Under the pieces are notes generated by a model. The model was not told the DNA's origin and did no database searches. It was given only the letters and a program-made list of their open reading frames with translations. 64,000 nt of DNA, from NCBI GenBank assembly GCA_037953745.1, contig JBAKBP010007904.1:31641-95640 (forward strand), given 5' to 3'. The translations under genes were made by a program, and so were the position numbers. Positions 23,142-35,729 of this stretch are shown piece after piece (within the stretch, counting starts at the first letter, position 1; the number at the start of each line of letters is the position of its first letter). Source of the DNA: Lithodes maja. Its lineage: Eukaryota; Arthropoda; Malacostraca; Decapoda; Lithodidae.

Positions 23142-26117
23142 ATGGAGCCCACACGTCCCTCACGCTCGCTCCCTGATGACACAACCAGCCCTCCTTCTGG
23201 TGGTGTTAGCCGCCGTGGAAGGCAGAGGGTGGCTGCCAAAGACCCTAGCTACCAGTACGACACGCCCTACAGCTCTGAGGACGAAACACCAGCACCCAAA
23301 GCACAAAAAACACGTGCAAGCAGGGCAATGGCACAGAGGTCATTGGTCTTTTGGGACACTGCCACCACGACCCAGGCCACTGCAACAACCACTACCACCA
23401 CCACTACCACCACTGCCACCACTGCCACCCCTGCCACCCCTGCCAGCGACGCAGGAGGCCGCCCTAGGGCTGCAAAACCTGCGGGGGCAGGAAAAATTAA
23501 AGGCACGGGCGTAGGGAAAAGATCCCGTACGCCAGCCACAGTGCCCCTACCACCACCACCACCACCAGCCGCCGCCCCTGGCCCGGCTGCCGCTGCCGCC
23601 CCTGCTGCCCCTGCCAGCGACGCAGGAGGCCGCCCTAGGGCTGCAAAACCTGCGGGGGCAGGAAAAATTAAAGGCACGGGCGTAGGGAAAAGATCCCGTA
23701 CGCCAGCCACAGTGCCCCTACCACCACCACCACCACCAGCCGCCGCCCCTGGCCCGGCTGCCGCCGCCGCCCCTGGCCCGGCTGCCGCTGCCGCCCCTGC
23801 TGCCCCTGCCGCCCCTGCTGCCCCTGCCGCCCCTGCCCAAGGAACAGGGAAGGGGAAGGGGAAGGGGAAGGGGAAAGGGAGAGGGAAAGTGACTGCTGGC
23901 CCTGCTGTCCCTGGTGGCCCTGCTGCCCCTGTTGCCCCTGTTGCCCCTGCTGCCCCTGTTGCCCCTGCTGCCCCTGCCGCCCCTGCCGCCCCTGCCCAAG
24001 GAACAGAGAGAAGGGCGACAGGCACCACCATCATCTTGCCATCAAGGCCACGCACCACTGCTGCCCCTGCCGCCGCCTCTGCCGCCGCCCCTGCCGCCGC
24101 CCCTGCCGCCGCCCCTGCCGCCGCCCCTGCCGCCACCTCTGCTGTCCCTGTCCATAAGACACCCTCGCGTGCAAAAGTGACCCGGAAAACTCTGACACCA
24201 TCAAAATATGGCGCCCTGCTGTTTGATGGTGATTCGCAGGACATTGGCAGCCAAGGTTTTGACGACGAAGCCCTAGCACGGGACCAAGGGTGGGGGGATT
24301 TGGGAGTGGACAGTGGGAGTGAGTCAGACGTCGGTGACGAAAATGAGGAAGGTCATCGTCTGTCTAGTGAAGAGGAGGGTGATGATGATCAAGTGCTGTA
24401 TCGCGACCATGGAAGCGATATTTCAGACGATGAAGCAGACGCAGACGGCATTCCGATCCCTGGCTTGCCTTCGTTCGATTGGTCTGACGGGGTCAATTTT
24501 GTACCTGACGTGCCCCAGTTCAATCCTGGGACGTCAGGAACAACTGACGACTGGCCCTGTGACGATCAAGCGAACGAAAGCGACTTCTTCCTCGCTTTTT
24601 TCGATATGGAGGTAATGACGTACATCGTTGCCCAAACAAACGCCTACTACAGGTGGGTGTTTGGCAGATTGGACATCCTTTCTCCAAAAGCGAGAATACG
24701 AGGCTGGGTGGATACGACTGTGGAAGAATTTATGACGTTCTTTGCCTTGTTGTTCCTCATGCCTCTGATCAAGAAGCATGTGTTGCAACACTATTGGAAG
24801 CACGACCCTCTCATCGCCACCCCAACTTTCAATAAGTTCATGACTCGTGACAGATTTTTGTTGCTGCTAAGATTTATGCACTTTGCAGACAACGAAAATC
24901 CTAACAGGATTGACAGGATATGGAAAGTTCGGAATGTGTTCACCATGTTGTTGGAGAGGTATAGGAAATACTTTTACCCCTTCCTCAATTTGGTGATTGA
25001 TGAGTCGCTCGTGCTCTTCAAAGGACGTCTTGTTTTCAAACAGTATATCCCCTTGAAAAGGCATAGGCTCGGAATCAAGCTCTTCGTTTTGTGTGACTGC
25101 GAAACTGGAATAGTGCTTGACATGATCGTGTACACAGGCACTGACATTGACATACCGAAAGCCGCTGCCAGTGACCCCATGGGCATGTCAGGTGCCATCG
25201 TCAGGAAAATGTTGGCACCTTACCTGGGCAAAGGCCACATCATCTACACTGACAACTGGTATACTTCTCCTGCTCTCTGCCAGTTTCTTCATGACAACCA
25301 AACGGGGTCATGTGGGACTGTCAGAAAGACAAGAAAGTTTATGCCAAAATTCACAGGTGATGTCATTCCTCTCACAGATGCCTCCTCCAGTGACACACCT
25401 TCAGAAGACGACCTGGCCCAGGAACACCGCGAGAGGCATGTGCGAAGAAAGCGACGAAAGGGGCAGAAATTCAAGCAGCTCGAGAAGTGTGGGAAAGTGA
25501 TACCCCTGAAGTGAAAGGATAAGCGAGACGTCCACCTGCTTTCCACCGTCCACACAGGTGCCCAGATGGATTCTGGCAAAATCCACTACCGAACCAGGAA
25601 GATCATCTACAAGCCCGACATGGTAGTGGACTACACCAAAAACATGCGCATGGTGGACACGTCTGACTGTCAGCTGTCAGGCGTTGAGTGTCTGAGGAAG
25701 ACTGTCAAGTGGTATCACAAGCTCTTCCTCCACCTTGTTGACATAACGATGCTGAACGCCTACAACTTGTGGTTGGTCAAAAAGAATATGGCCCCAAACC
25801 AGAAACTAAAATTCCGGGAGTTCGTGTACAACGTCTCATACCAACTCCTGGAGAAGTATGGCACCACCACTCACAGACGTACGGCATGGCGTGGGGATCA
25901 CGTTCCTGACCGTATCCAGCTGGGTGTCGAAAGACACTACCCCATCAACACTGAGCTGCTTGGCACTCGTCACAGGCAGGCGCAGTGCACTGTCTGCAGC
26001 TCCAGTGTCAGGAAACCCCATGTCACAAAAAGAGTCACCTCAATGTGCGCAGAGTGCAAAGTTCCACTCTGCCTGGGTGACTGCTTCAGGGACTACCACA
26101 CCTTCAAAAATTATTGA
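23142..26117 (+). pseudogene. piggyBac transposase with long low-complexity N-terminus, one TGA stop
   Basis: A cut-and-paste transposase that inserts at TTAA. The frame is 991 codons from the ATG at 23142, with one in-frame TGA at 25512-25514. That stop falls where a Trp is expected before KDKRDV, a one-base change from TGG. The N-terminal roughly 360 residues are Ala/Pro-rich with a Gly-Lys block, and include two copies of a 57-residue unit (171-bp period, from 23442). An acidic segment then precedes the DDE-type domain. Catalytic aspartates by numbering in this frame are D620 (VIDESL), D704 (YTDNWYTS) and D839 (VDTSD, after the stop). A cysteine-rich C-terminal domain starts near residue 949 (CTVC, CAEC, CxxxC). 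The N-terminus is much longer than in typical piggyBac proteins of about 600 residues. Confidence 0.9.
23442..23783 (+). repeat. 171-bp tandem duplication inside the piggyBac N-terminus
   Basis: Two nearly identical 171-bp copies keep the reading frame (57 codons each). Each encodes a GRPRAAKP block followed by a proline run and an Ala-Pro stretch. Confidence 0.85.
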
Positions 26118-26122
26118 GTGTC

Positions 26123-26182
26123 GCCCTGCCCTGCCCTGCCCTGCCCTGCCCTGCCCTGCCCTGCCCTGCCCTGCCCTGCCCT
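26123..26182 (+). repeat. (CCCTG)n microsatellite after the transposase stop
   Basis: About twelve pentamers, continued by degenerate copies with CTGGACTCGCCC blocks to about 26250. Confidence 0.9.
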
Positions 26183-26559
26183 GGACTCGCCCCGTGCCCT
26201 GCCCTGGACTCGCCCCCTGCCCAGCCCTGTCCTGGACTCGCGCCCTACCTTACCTGACCTGACCTAATTGATCACGCTACCTCATAATGTAACATATATA
26301 TTATATAATGTATAAGTTCCAAAGATGTCCCTGTGATATAGCTTTTACATTATATAATTGTATGTTTCATTATTTAGTTTATAAGTTTCAAAGATTTACA
26401 TGTAATATGCCTTATTTTTTTAGTATATCAATATATATGTTTGTTATTAGCCAAAGTCATGAATATATAATTATTTTCTTACCTCAAATGAATTGTACAA
26501 AAATAAATATGTTTCAACAAATCCTGTCAAACCTACTAAGATAATAAAAAAAAACAATA

Positions 26560-26760
26560 AAAAAAAAAAAAACGTATTTATCAATACCAAATATCAGTGT
26601 GAAATGTTTTCATAGAAATTTAAAAAATTTTGTGTTTACATTGAACGTATTTATCAATACCAATTTTTTTTTTAATTACATTGAACGTTCAATGTTCAAT
26701 TTTGTTTTAATTACATTGAACGTATTTATCAATACGTTCATTGTATTGTATTTGTATTTG
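26560..26760. repeat. Degenerate repeats of a CGTATTTATCAATAC motif
   Basis: Three copies of AACGTATTTATCAATAC, at about 26571, 26644 and 26718, with an ATTGAACGTTCAAT palindrome between the last two. AT-rich and non-coding. Confidence 0.6.
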
Positions 26761-26887
26761 TCATTGTATTCTTACAATATGATATATTCTATGAATATTT
26801 CATATTTATTGAATACAATGGCATGATCTTGTAAAAAAAAAATGTATCAAAAATGTTCTAGACAATATAAAACCTTCCCCATAACCC

Positions 26888-26962
26888 CCTCCTGGATTCA
26901 ATCACACAACCCTAGCACACTTTGAGTTTTCCAGTCCGCGACCTTACCAACCATGCCACAGG
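26888..26962 (-). repeat. tRNA-like (Ser-type) segment, probable SINE head
   Basis: On the minus strand TGGCATGGTTGGTAAGG resembles a tRNA A box (type 2 D-arm), and TGATTGAATCC resembles a B box. A GGACTGGAAAACTC stretch between them resembles a tRNA-Ser anticodon arm. Acceptor-stem pairing is not evident, so it reads as a tRNA-derived SINE fragment and not as a working tRNA gene. Confidence 0.4.
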
Positions 26963-26999
26963 AGCTCATACCAAATATCACTCAAAACTTTGTGTCTAC

Positions 27000-28055
27000 A
27001 ATCGAAATGACAATATACAAAAAAAAAATAATTATCCCACCAATTTACGTTTGTAAATTGATGGGATTATCAATTATATCATGCCAAGGTTTATAAAAGT
27101 TTGTCTCTGTCAAGAATTAGTAATTATATAACTTTATTCTGTCCAAAATTGCCAAAACATTCAGCAAAATTGCCCCTCTCAGTGCGACTCCACTCATTTT
27201 CACACGGTCAAGCGGTGACCCTTGCCGCTCCCTTTATGCCCCAGCTACACCAGCCACAGCAGCTCTGTCTGGGAACAAAATTTGTATAAATACAATAATG
27301 GATAAAATACTCTTCACAAATACATTTGTATTGTATAATATTGTAAATAAAAAAGAATAATAACTGTGTGGGTGTCGAAAATTGCTCAACCAGCTTTCTT
27401 ATGTCTCGCCTACGCGCGTATATTGGATTATACATAGTCATGACTGTCATACAAATAATTGCAGTAGGTCTCGAATATACATTTAGATTGCATATTACTT
27501 GGAAATAAATAAGTAAACGTTTCTCTGGTGGCAATCTACCCTTTCGCAAGTGTAAGGAGACACCATTCTATATTTAGCCCTTTATTGCAAAAGGCAATCT
27601 GCACGTGTTTACTAACCACCGTCGCTGGTGGTCTATAATATAGTACTTTATTGACAGTCAATGGCCTACATGTTTCTGTGGTACTTCACATGTGTCTAAA
27701 ATGCAATGTCTGCTTGCATAAAAATGCAATTCTGAAGTCCATTTATACGTACGACATACGCATGTCTCAGTTTCTATCTATCTCTCTCTCTCTCTCTCTC
27801 CATTCCTGACTCATGTTATTGTAAAACTCTTGGTGGCAACAAACACCAGACACCTGGAAGACATAAGGTTCAAAATCCCAAGCATCCATACGCCTCGGGC
27901 GCCTTCACAATTGTCACACAGCTGGTTATCTATCTAGAGATCTGCCTGCCTTCCTTCTCTTCACGACTCACTCACTCCCTCCCTGCACCCCTGCATGCCT
28001 CCCTCCCTCCCTCCCACCCACCCACCCCCAACCCACCCTTTCAGGCTTCCGTCTG
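27000..28055. other. Non-coding stretch in the 3' part of the piggyBac element
   Basis: AT-rich DNA with a short TTTACGTTTGTAAA-type inverted repeat near 27045, a (CT)n run at 27780-27800 and C-rich blocks near 27980-28040. No gene recognised. Confidence 0.5.
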
Positions 28056-28059
28056 CTAG

Positions 28060-28640
28060 AAACACATTCACAATTTGCGTAAATATCGCATCAATTGGGC
28101 TATATGCGGTATATTCCTTGTTATATGGGACGCCTACATACGTACACGTCTTTATTATAGCATGACAGTGCTCTAAATACAAGATTTACGTGATATTTAT
28201 GGCGTAACACACCCTCTCCCCCTTTCATTCCCAGCACAACTCACTCACACCTTGGTTCACGCATAGAAACTCATTGATAATGTGCGTAAATATCGCATGA
28301 ATTGGTCAATATGCGCTATATATTTTTATATATGGCACGTATACATACGTACAAGTCTGTATTATAGCATGACAGTGCTCTACGTACAAGATATACGTGA
28401 TATGTATGGTGTAAACCACACTCTCAGCTCATAAATTGCCGCCAAACCTCCAACACATCTTCATTCCCGCCTAAAAATTCTCTTATAATTCCCTTATATA
28501 TTGCAATTTTTGGTCACTATGAGGCATATTCATTGTTATATGGGTGGCCTACATACGTATACATACTCTACATAGCCTAAAAGGGCTCAAAAATGGACAT
28601 ATACGTGATAATACGCGGTAACCCACCCCCTCCTCCCTCT
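28060..28640. repeat. Three diverged tandem copies of a ~206-bp unit
   Basis: Copies begin near 28060, 28266 and 28473. Each has a conserved run from GCGTAAATATCGCAT through ATATGG, CATACGTA, AGCATGACAGTGCTC and TACGTGATA to ACCCACCCTC-like C-rich sequence. The third is the most diverged. Non-coding. Confidence 0.75.
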
Positions 28641-28920
28641 CCTTCTATCCCCTGCGCGCGTAAATATTCGGCAGGGAAATCTCGCCGCTCGATGACAATC
28701 TAGCCGCGCGGTGCCATTCGCTCCACATTTTTCAACTACGGACCGTTCCCCCACCCCCCCCAGACATTTTTTGGGGGGTCAAATATATATGGGCCGATGC
28801 ACGCAAACATTCCCTACACGATGATGTACTTTTTATCGAAATTTGCAATAGGTCCCAAAATCATCATAGGTGCGCACAGTCTTACCCTGTAGAAAACCCC
28901 CTGTGCGCCGCGGAGAGGTT

Positions 28921-31900
28921 AAGGTGTTATTATTGGTGTTTACAGTCCTCCTCCTCCATCATCTTTAGCACTATTAGTTATCCTTATATCAGATGGCTTT
29001 ATTAAGGTGTTATTATTGGTGTTTACAGTCCTCCTCCTCCATCATCTTTAGCACTATTAGTTATCCTTATATCAGATGGCTTTATGAAGGTGTTATTATT
29101 GGTGTTTACAGTCCTCCTCCTCCATCATCTTTAGCACTATTAGTTATCCTTATATCAGATGGCTTTATTAAGGTGTTATTATTGGTGTTTACAGTCCTCC
29201 TCCTCCATCATCTTTAGCACTATTAGTTATCCTTATATCAGATGGCTTTATTAAGGTGTTATTATTGGTGTTTACAGTCCTCCTCCTCCATCATCTTTAG
29301 CACTATTAGTTATCCTTATATCAGATGGCTTTATTAAGGTGTTATTATTGGTGTTTACAGTCCTCCTCATCCATCATCTTTAGCACTATTAGTTATCCTT
29401 ATATCAGATGGCTTTATTAAGGTGTTATTATTGGTGTTTACAGTCCTCCTCCTCCATCATCTTTAGCACTATTAGTTATCCTTATATCAGATGGCTTTAT
29501 TAAGGTGTTATTATTGGTGTTTACAGTCCTCCTCCTCCATCATCTTTAGCACTATTAGTTATCCTTATATCAGATGGCTTTATTAAAGTGTTATTATTGG
29601 TGTTTACAGTCCTCCTCATTCATCATCTTTAGCACTATTAGTTATCCTTATATCAGATGGCTTTATTAAGGTGTTATTATTGGTGTTTACAGTCCTCCTC
29701 CTCCATCATCTTTAGCACTATTAGTTATCCTTATATCAGATGGCTTTATTAAGGTGTTATTATTGGTGTTTACAGTCCTCCTCCTCCATCATCTTTAGCA
29801 CTATTAGTTATCCTTATATCAGATGGCTTTATTAAGGTGTTATTATTGGTGTTTACAGTCCTCCTCCTCCATCATATTTAGCACTATTAGTTATCCTTAT
29901 ATCAGATGGCTTTATTAAGGTGTTATTATTGGTGTTTACAGTCCTCCTCCTCCATCATCTTAATGTGATTGATGGTGACGTATCTTGCTATCCTTATATC
30001 AGATGGCTTTATTAAGGTGTTATTATTGGTGTTTACAGTCCTCCTCCTCCATCATCTTAATGTGATTGATGGTGACGTATCTTGCTATCCTTATATCAGA
30101 TGGCTTTATTAAGGTGTTATTATTGGTGTTTACAGTCCTCCTCCTCCATCATCTTAATGTGATTGATGGTGACGTATCTTGCTATCCTTATATCAGATGG
30201 CTTTATTAAGGTGTTATTATTGGTGTTTACAGTCCTCCTCCTCCATCATCTTAATGTGATTGATGGTGACGTATCTTGCTATCCTTATATCAGATGGCTT
30301 TATTAAGGTGTTATTATTGGTGTTTACAGTCCTCATCCTCCATCATCTTAATGTGATTGATGGTGACGTATCTTGCTATCCTTATATCAGATGGCTTTAT
30401 TAAGGTGTTATTATTGGTGTTTACAGTCCTCCTCCTCCATCATCTTTAGCACTATTAGTTATCCTTATATCAGATGGCTTTATTAAGGTGTTATTATTGG
30501 TGTTTACAGTCCTCCTCCTCCATCATCTTTAGCACTATTAGTTATCCTTATATCAGATGGCTTTATTAAGGTGTTATTATTGGTGTTTACAGTCCTCCTC
30601 ATCCATCATCTTTAGCACTATTAGTTATCCTTATATCAGATGGCTTTATTAAGGTGTTATTATTGGTGTTTACAGTCCTCCTTCTCCATCATCTTTAGCA
30701 CTATTAATTATCCTTATATCAGATGGCTTTATTAAGGTGTTATTATTGGTGTTTACAGTCCTCCTCCTCCATCATCTTTAGCACTATTAGTTATCCTTAT
30801 ATCAGATGGCTTTATTAAGGTGTTATTATTGGTGTTTACAGTCCTCCTCATCCATCATCTTTAGCACTATTAGTTATCCTTATATCAGATGGCTTTATTA
30901 AGGTGTTATTATTGGTGTTTACAGTCCTCCTCCTCCATCATCTTTAGCACTATTAGTTATCCTTATATCAGATGGCTTTATTAAGGTGTTATTATTGGTG
31001 ATTACAGTTCTCCTCCTCCATCATCTTTAGCACTATTAGTTATCCTTTTACCAGATGGCTTTATTAAGGTGTTATTATTGGTGTTTACAGTCCTCCTCCT
31101 CCATCATCTTTAGCACTATTAGTTATCCTTATATCAGATGGCTTTATTAAGGTGTTATTATTGGTGTTTACAGTCCTCCTCGTCCATCATCTTTAGCACT
31201 ATTAGTTATCCTTATATCAGATGGCTTTATTAAGGTGTTATTATTGGTGTTGACAGTCCTCCTCCTCCATCATCTTTAGCACTATTAGTTATCCTTATAT
31301 CAGATGGCTTTATTAAGGTGTTATTATTGGTCTTTACAGTCCTCCTCCTCCATCATCTTTAGCACTATTAGTTATCCTTATATCAAATGGCTTTATTAAG
31401 GTGTTATTATTGGTGTTTACAGTCCTCCTCCTCCATCATCTTTAGCACTATTAGTTATCCTTATATCATATGGCTTTATTAAGGTGTTATTATTGGTGTT
31501 TCCAGTCCTCCTCCTCCATCATCTTCAGCACTATTAGTTATCCTTATATCAGATGGCTTTATTAAGGTGTTATTATTGGTGTTTACAGTCCTCCTCCTCC
31601 ATCATTTTCAGCACTATTAGTTATCCTTTTATCAGATGGCTGTATTAAGGTGTTATTATTGGTGTTTACAGTCCTCCTCCTCCATCATCTTTAGCACTAT
31701 TAGTTATCCTTATATCAGATGGCTTTATTAAGGTGTTATTATTGGTGTTTACAGTCCTCCTCCTCCATCATCTAAATTTAGCACTAATAGTTATCCTTAT
31801 ATCAGATGGCTTTATTAAGGTGTTATTATTGGTGTTTACAGTCCTCCTCCTCCATCATCTTTAGCACTATTAGTTATCCTTATATCAGATGGCTTTATTA

Positions 31901-34900
31901 AGGTGTTATTATTGGTGTTTACAGTCCTCCTCCTCCATCATCTTTAGCACTATTAGTTCTCCTTATATCAGATGGCTTTATTAAGGTGTTATTATTGGTG
32001 TTTACAGTCCTCCTCCTCCATCATCTTTAGCACTATTAGTTATCCTTATATCAGATGGCTTTATTAAGGTGTTATTATTGGTGTTTACAGTCCTCCTCCT
32101 CCATCATCTTAATGTGATTGATGGTGACGTATCTTGCTATCCTTATAATTATCAGATGGCTTTATTAAGGTGTTATTATTGGTGTTTACAGTCCTCCTCC
32201 TCCATCATTTTTAGCACTATTAGTTATCCTTATATCAGATGGCTTTATTAAGGTGTTATTATTGGTGTTTACAGTCCTCCTCCTCCATCATCTTTAGCAC
32301 TATTAGTTATCCTTATATCAGATGGCTTTATTAAGGTGTTATTATTGGTGTTTACAGTCCTCCTCATCCATCATCTTTAGCACTATTAGTTATCCTTATA
32401 TCAGATGGCTTTATTAAGGTGTTATTATTGGTGTTTACAGTCCCCCTCATCCATCATCTTTAGCACTATTAGTTATCCTTATATCAGATGGCTTTATTAA
32501 GGTGTTATTATTGGTGTTTACAGTCCTCCTCCTCCATCATCTTTAGCACTATTAGTTATCCTTATATCAGATGGCTTTATTAAGGTGTTATTATTGGTGT
32601 TTACAGTCCTCCTCATCCATCATCTTTAGCACTATTAGTTATCCTTATATCAGATGGCTTTATTAAGGTGTTATTATTGGTGTTTACAGTCCTCCTCCTC
32701 CTCCATCTTTAGCACTATTAGTTATCCTTATATCAGATGGCTTTATTAAGGTGTTATTATTGGTGTTTACAGTCCTCCTCCTCCATCATCTTTAGCACTA
32801 TTAGTTATCCTTATATCAGATGGTTTTATTAAGGTGTTATTATTGGTGTTTACAGTCCTCCTCATCCATCATCTTTAGCACTATTAGTTATCCTTATATC
32901 AGATGGCTTTATTAAGGTGTTATTATTGGTGTTTACAGTCCTCCTCCTCCATCATCTTTAGCACTATTAGTTATCCTTATATCAGATGGCTTTATTAAGG
33001 TGTTATTATTGGTGTTTACAGTCCTCCTCCTCCATCATCTTTAGCACTATTAGTTATCCTTATATCAGATGGCTTTATTAAGGTGTTATTATTGGTGTTT
33101 ACAGTCCTCCTCCTCCATCATCTTTAGCACTATTAGTTATCCTTATATCAGATGGCTTTATTAAGGTGTTATTATTGGTGTTTACAGTCCTCCTCCTCCA
33201 TCATCTTTAGCACTATTAGTTATCCTTATATCAGATGGCTTTATTAAGGTGTTATTATTGGTGTTTACAGTCCTCCTCCTCCATCATCTTTAGCACTATT
33301 AGTTATCCTTATATCAGATGGCTTTATTAAGGTGTTATTATTGGTGTTTACAGTCCCCCTCATCCATCATCTTTAGCACTATTAGTTATCCTTATATCAG
33401 ATGGCTTTATTAAGGTGTTATTATTGGTGTTTACAGTCCTCCTCCTCCATCATCTTTAGCACTATTAGTTATCCTTATATCAGATGGCTTTATTAAGGTG
33501 TTATTATTGGTGTTTACAGTCCTCCTCCTCCATCATCTTTAGCACTATTAGTTATCCTTATATCAGATAGCTTTATTAAGGTGTTATTATTGGTGTTTAC
33601 AGTCCCCCTCCTCCATCATCTTTAGCACTATTAGTTATCCTTATATCAGATGGCTTTATTAAGGTGTTATTATTGGTGTTTACAGTCCTCCTCCTCCAAC
33701 ATCTTTAGCACTATTAGTTATCCTTATATCAGATGGCTTTATTAAGGTGTTATTATTGGTGTTTACAGTCCCCCTCATCCATCATCTTTAGCACTATTAG
33801 TTATCCTTATATCAGATGGCTTTATTAAGGTGTTATTATTGGTGTTTACAGTCCTCCTCCTCCATCATCTTTAGCACTATTAGTTATCCTTATATCAGAT
33901 GGCTTTATTAAGGTGTTATTATTGGTGTTTCCAGTCCTCCTCCTCCATCATCTTAACGTGATCGATGGTGACGTATCTTGCTATCCTTATATCAGATGGC
34001 TTTATTAAGGTGTTATTATTGGTGTTTCCAGTCCTCCTCCTCCATCATCTTTAGCACTATTAGTTATCCTTATATCAGATGGCTTTATTAAGGTGTTATT
34101 ATTGGTGTTTACAGTCCTCCTCCTCCATCATCTTTAGCACTATTAGTTATCCTTATATCAGATGGCTTTATTAAGGTGTTATTATTGGTGTTTACAGTCC
34201 TCCTCCTCCATCATCTTTAGCACTATTAGTTATCCTTATATCAGATGGCTTAATTAAGGTGTTATTATTGGTGTTTACAGGCCTCCTCCTCCATCATCTT
34301 TAGCACTATTAGTTATCCTTATATCAGATGGCTTTATTAAGGTGTTATTATTGGTGTTTACAGTCCTCCTCCTCCATCATCTTTACCACTATTAGTTATC
34401 CTTATATCAGATGGCTTTATTAAGGTGTTATTATTGGTGTTTACAGTCCTCCTCATCCATCATCTTTAGCACTATTAGTTATCCTTATATCAGATGGCTT
34501 TATTAAGGTGTTATTATTGGTGTTTACAGTCATCCTCCTCCATCATCTTTAGCACTATTAGTTATCCTTATATCAGATGGCTTTATTAAGGTGTTATTAT
34601 TGGTGTTTACAGTCCTCCTCCTCCATCATCTATAGCACTATTAGTTATCCTTATATCAGATGGCTTTATTAAGGTGTTATTATTGGTGTTTACAGTCCTC
34701 CTCCTCCATCATCTTTAGCACTATTAGTTAATCTTATATCAGATGGCTTTATTAAGGTGTTATTATTGGTGTTTACAGTCCTCCTCATCCATCATCTTTA
34801 GCACTATTATTTATCCTTATATCAGATGGCTTTATTAAGCTGTTATTATTGGTGTTTACAGTCCTCCTCCTCCATCATCTTTAGCACTATTAGTTATCCT

Positions 34901-35726
34901 TATATCAGATGGCTTTATTAAGGTGTTATTATTGGTGTTTACAGTCCTCCTCCTCCATCATCTTTAGCACTATTAGTTATCCTTATATCAGATGGCTTTA
35001 TTAAGGTGTTATTATTGGTGTTTACAGTCCTCCTCCTCCATCATCTTTAGCACTATTAGTTATCCTTATATCAGATGGCTTTATTAAGGTGTTATTATTG
35101 GTGTTTACAGTCCTCCTCCTCCATCATCTTTAGCACTATTAGTTATCCTTATATCAGATGGCTTTATTAAGGTGTTATTATTTGTGTTTACAGTCCTCCT
35201 CCGCCATCATCTTTAGCACTATTAGTTATCCTTATATCAGATGGCTTTATTAAGGTGTTATTATTGGTGTTTACAGTCCTCCTCCTCCATCATCTTTAGC
35301 ACTATTAGTTATCCTTATATCAGATGGCTTTATTAAGGTGTTATTATTGGTGTTTACAGTCCTCCTCCTCCATCATCTTTAGCACTATTAGTTATCCTTA
35401 TATCAGATGGCTTTATTAAGGTGTTATTATTGGTGTTTACAGTCCTCCTCCTCCATCATCTTTAGCACTATTAGTTATCCTTATATCAGATGACTTTATT
35501 AAGGTGTTATTATTGGTGTTTACAGTCCTCCTCCTCCATCATCTTTAGCACTATTAGTTATCCTTATATCAGATGGCTTTATTAAGGTGTTATTATTGGT
35601 GTTTACAGTCCTCCTCATCCATCATCTTTAGCACTATTAGTTATCCTTATATCAGATGGCTTTATTAAGGTGTTATTATTGGTGTTTCCAGTCCTCCTCC
35701 TCCATCATCTTTAGCACTATTAGTTA
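28921..35726. repeat. 83-bp minisatellite array, about 80 copies
   Basis: A head-to-tail array with an 83-bp unit containing AAGGTGTTATTATTGGTG, a TCC/CTC-rich tract and CTTATATCAGATGGCTTTATT. Units are highly similar, with scattered single changes. A 97-bp variant, in which 16 bp are replaced by 30 bp containing GATTGATGGTGACGTATC, occurs five times in a row (from about 29961, 97-bp spacing) and singly near 32110 and 33953. Because 83 is not a multiple of 3 the array cannot encode a repeated protein. It starts at the TTAA that ends the piggyBac element and ends next to a foldback repeat. Confidence 0.95.
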
Positions 35727-35729
35727 GGA

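Larger units (their letters stand above)
22922..28918 (+). mobile_element. piggyBac-type DNA transposon with TTAA at both ends
   Basis: Flanked by TTAA at 22918-22921 and 28919-28922. The left end begins CCCGGGAG and contains two copies of TGCGGGGAGACTCTT(A/C)AGAGT (22931-22951 and 22965-22985). The right end, read inward, begins CCTCTCCGCGGCGCAC. The left interior has the related CCCCCGGCGCACTGCGGGG, and both sides carry a further CCGCGCG...CGGC block, which supports these as the paired ends. The transposase starts about 220 bp in. The 2.8 kb after its stop contains simple and tandem repeats that may be later additions. Confidence 0.7.

Noticed and set aside
23267..24244. 325-codon minus-strand Ala/Gly/Val-rich frame opposite the piggyBac N-terminus
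   Set aside because: It mirrors the GC-rich Ala/Pro repeat of the transposase; no domain or start context supports it.
25512..25514. Selenocysteine or programmed readthrough at the piggyBac TGA
   Set aside because: The site aligns with an expected Trp and no recoding element was identified; a simple TGG to TGA mutation is enough.
26888..26962. Functional tRNA-Ser gene
   Set aside because: No acceptor-stem pairing and imperfect arms; at best a tRNA-derived fragment.
28921..35726. CRISPR-like or protein-coding repeat array
   Set aside because: The units are contiguous with no unique spacers, the 83-bp period changes reading frame each unit, and the context is eukaryotic.
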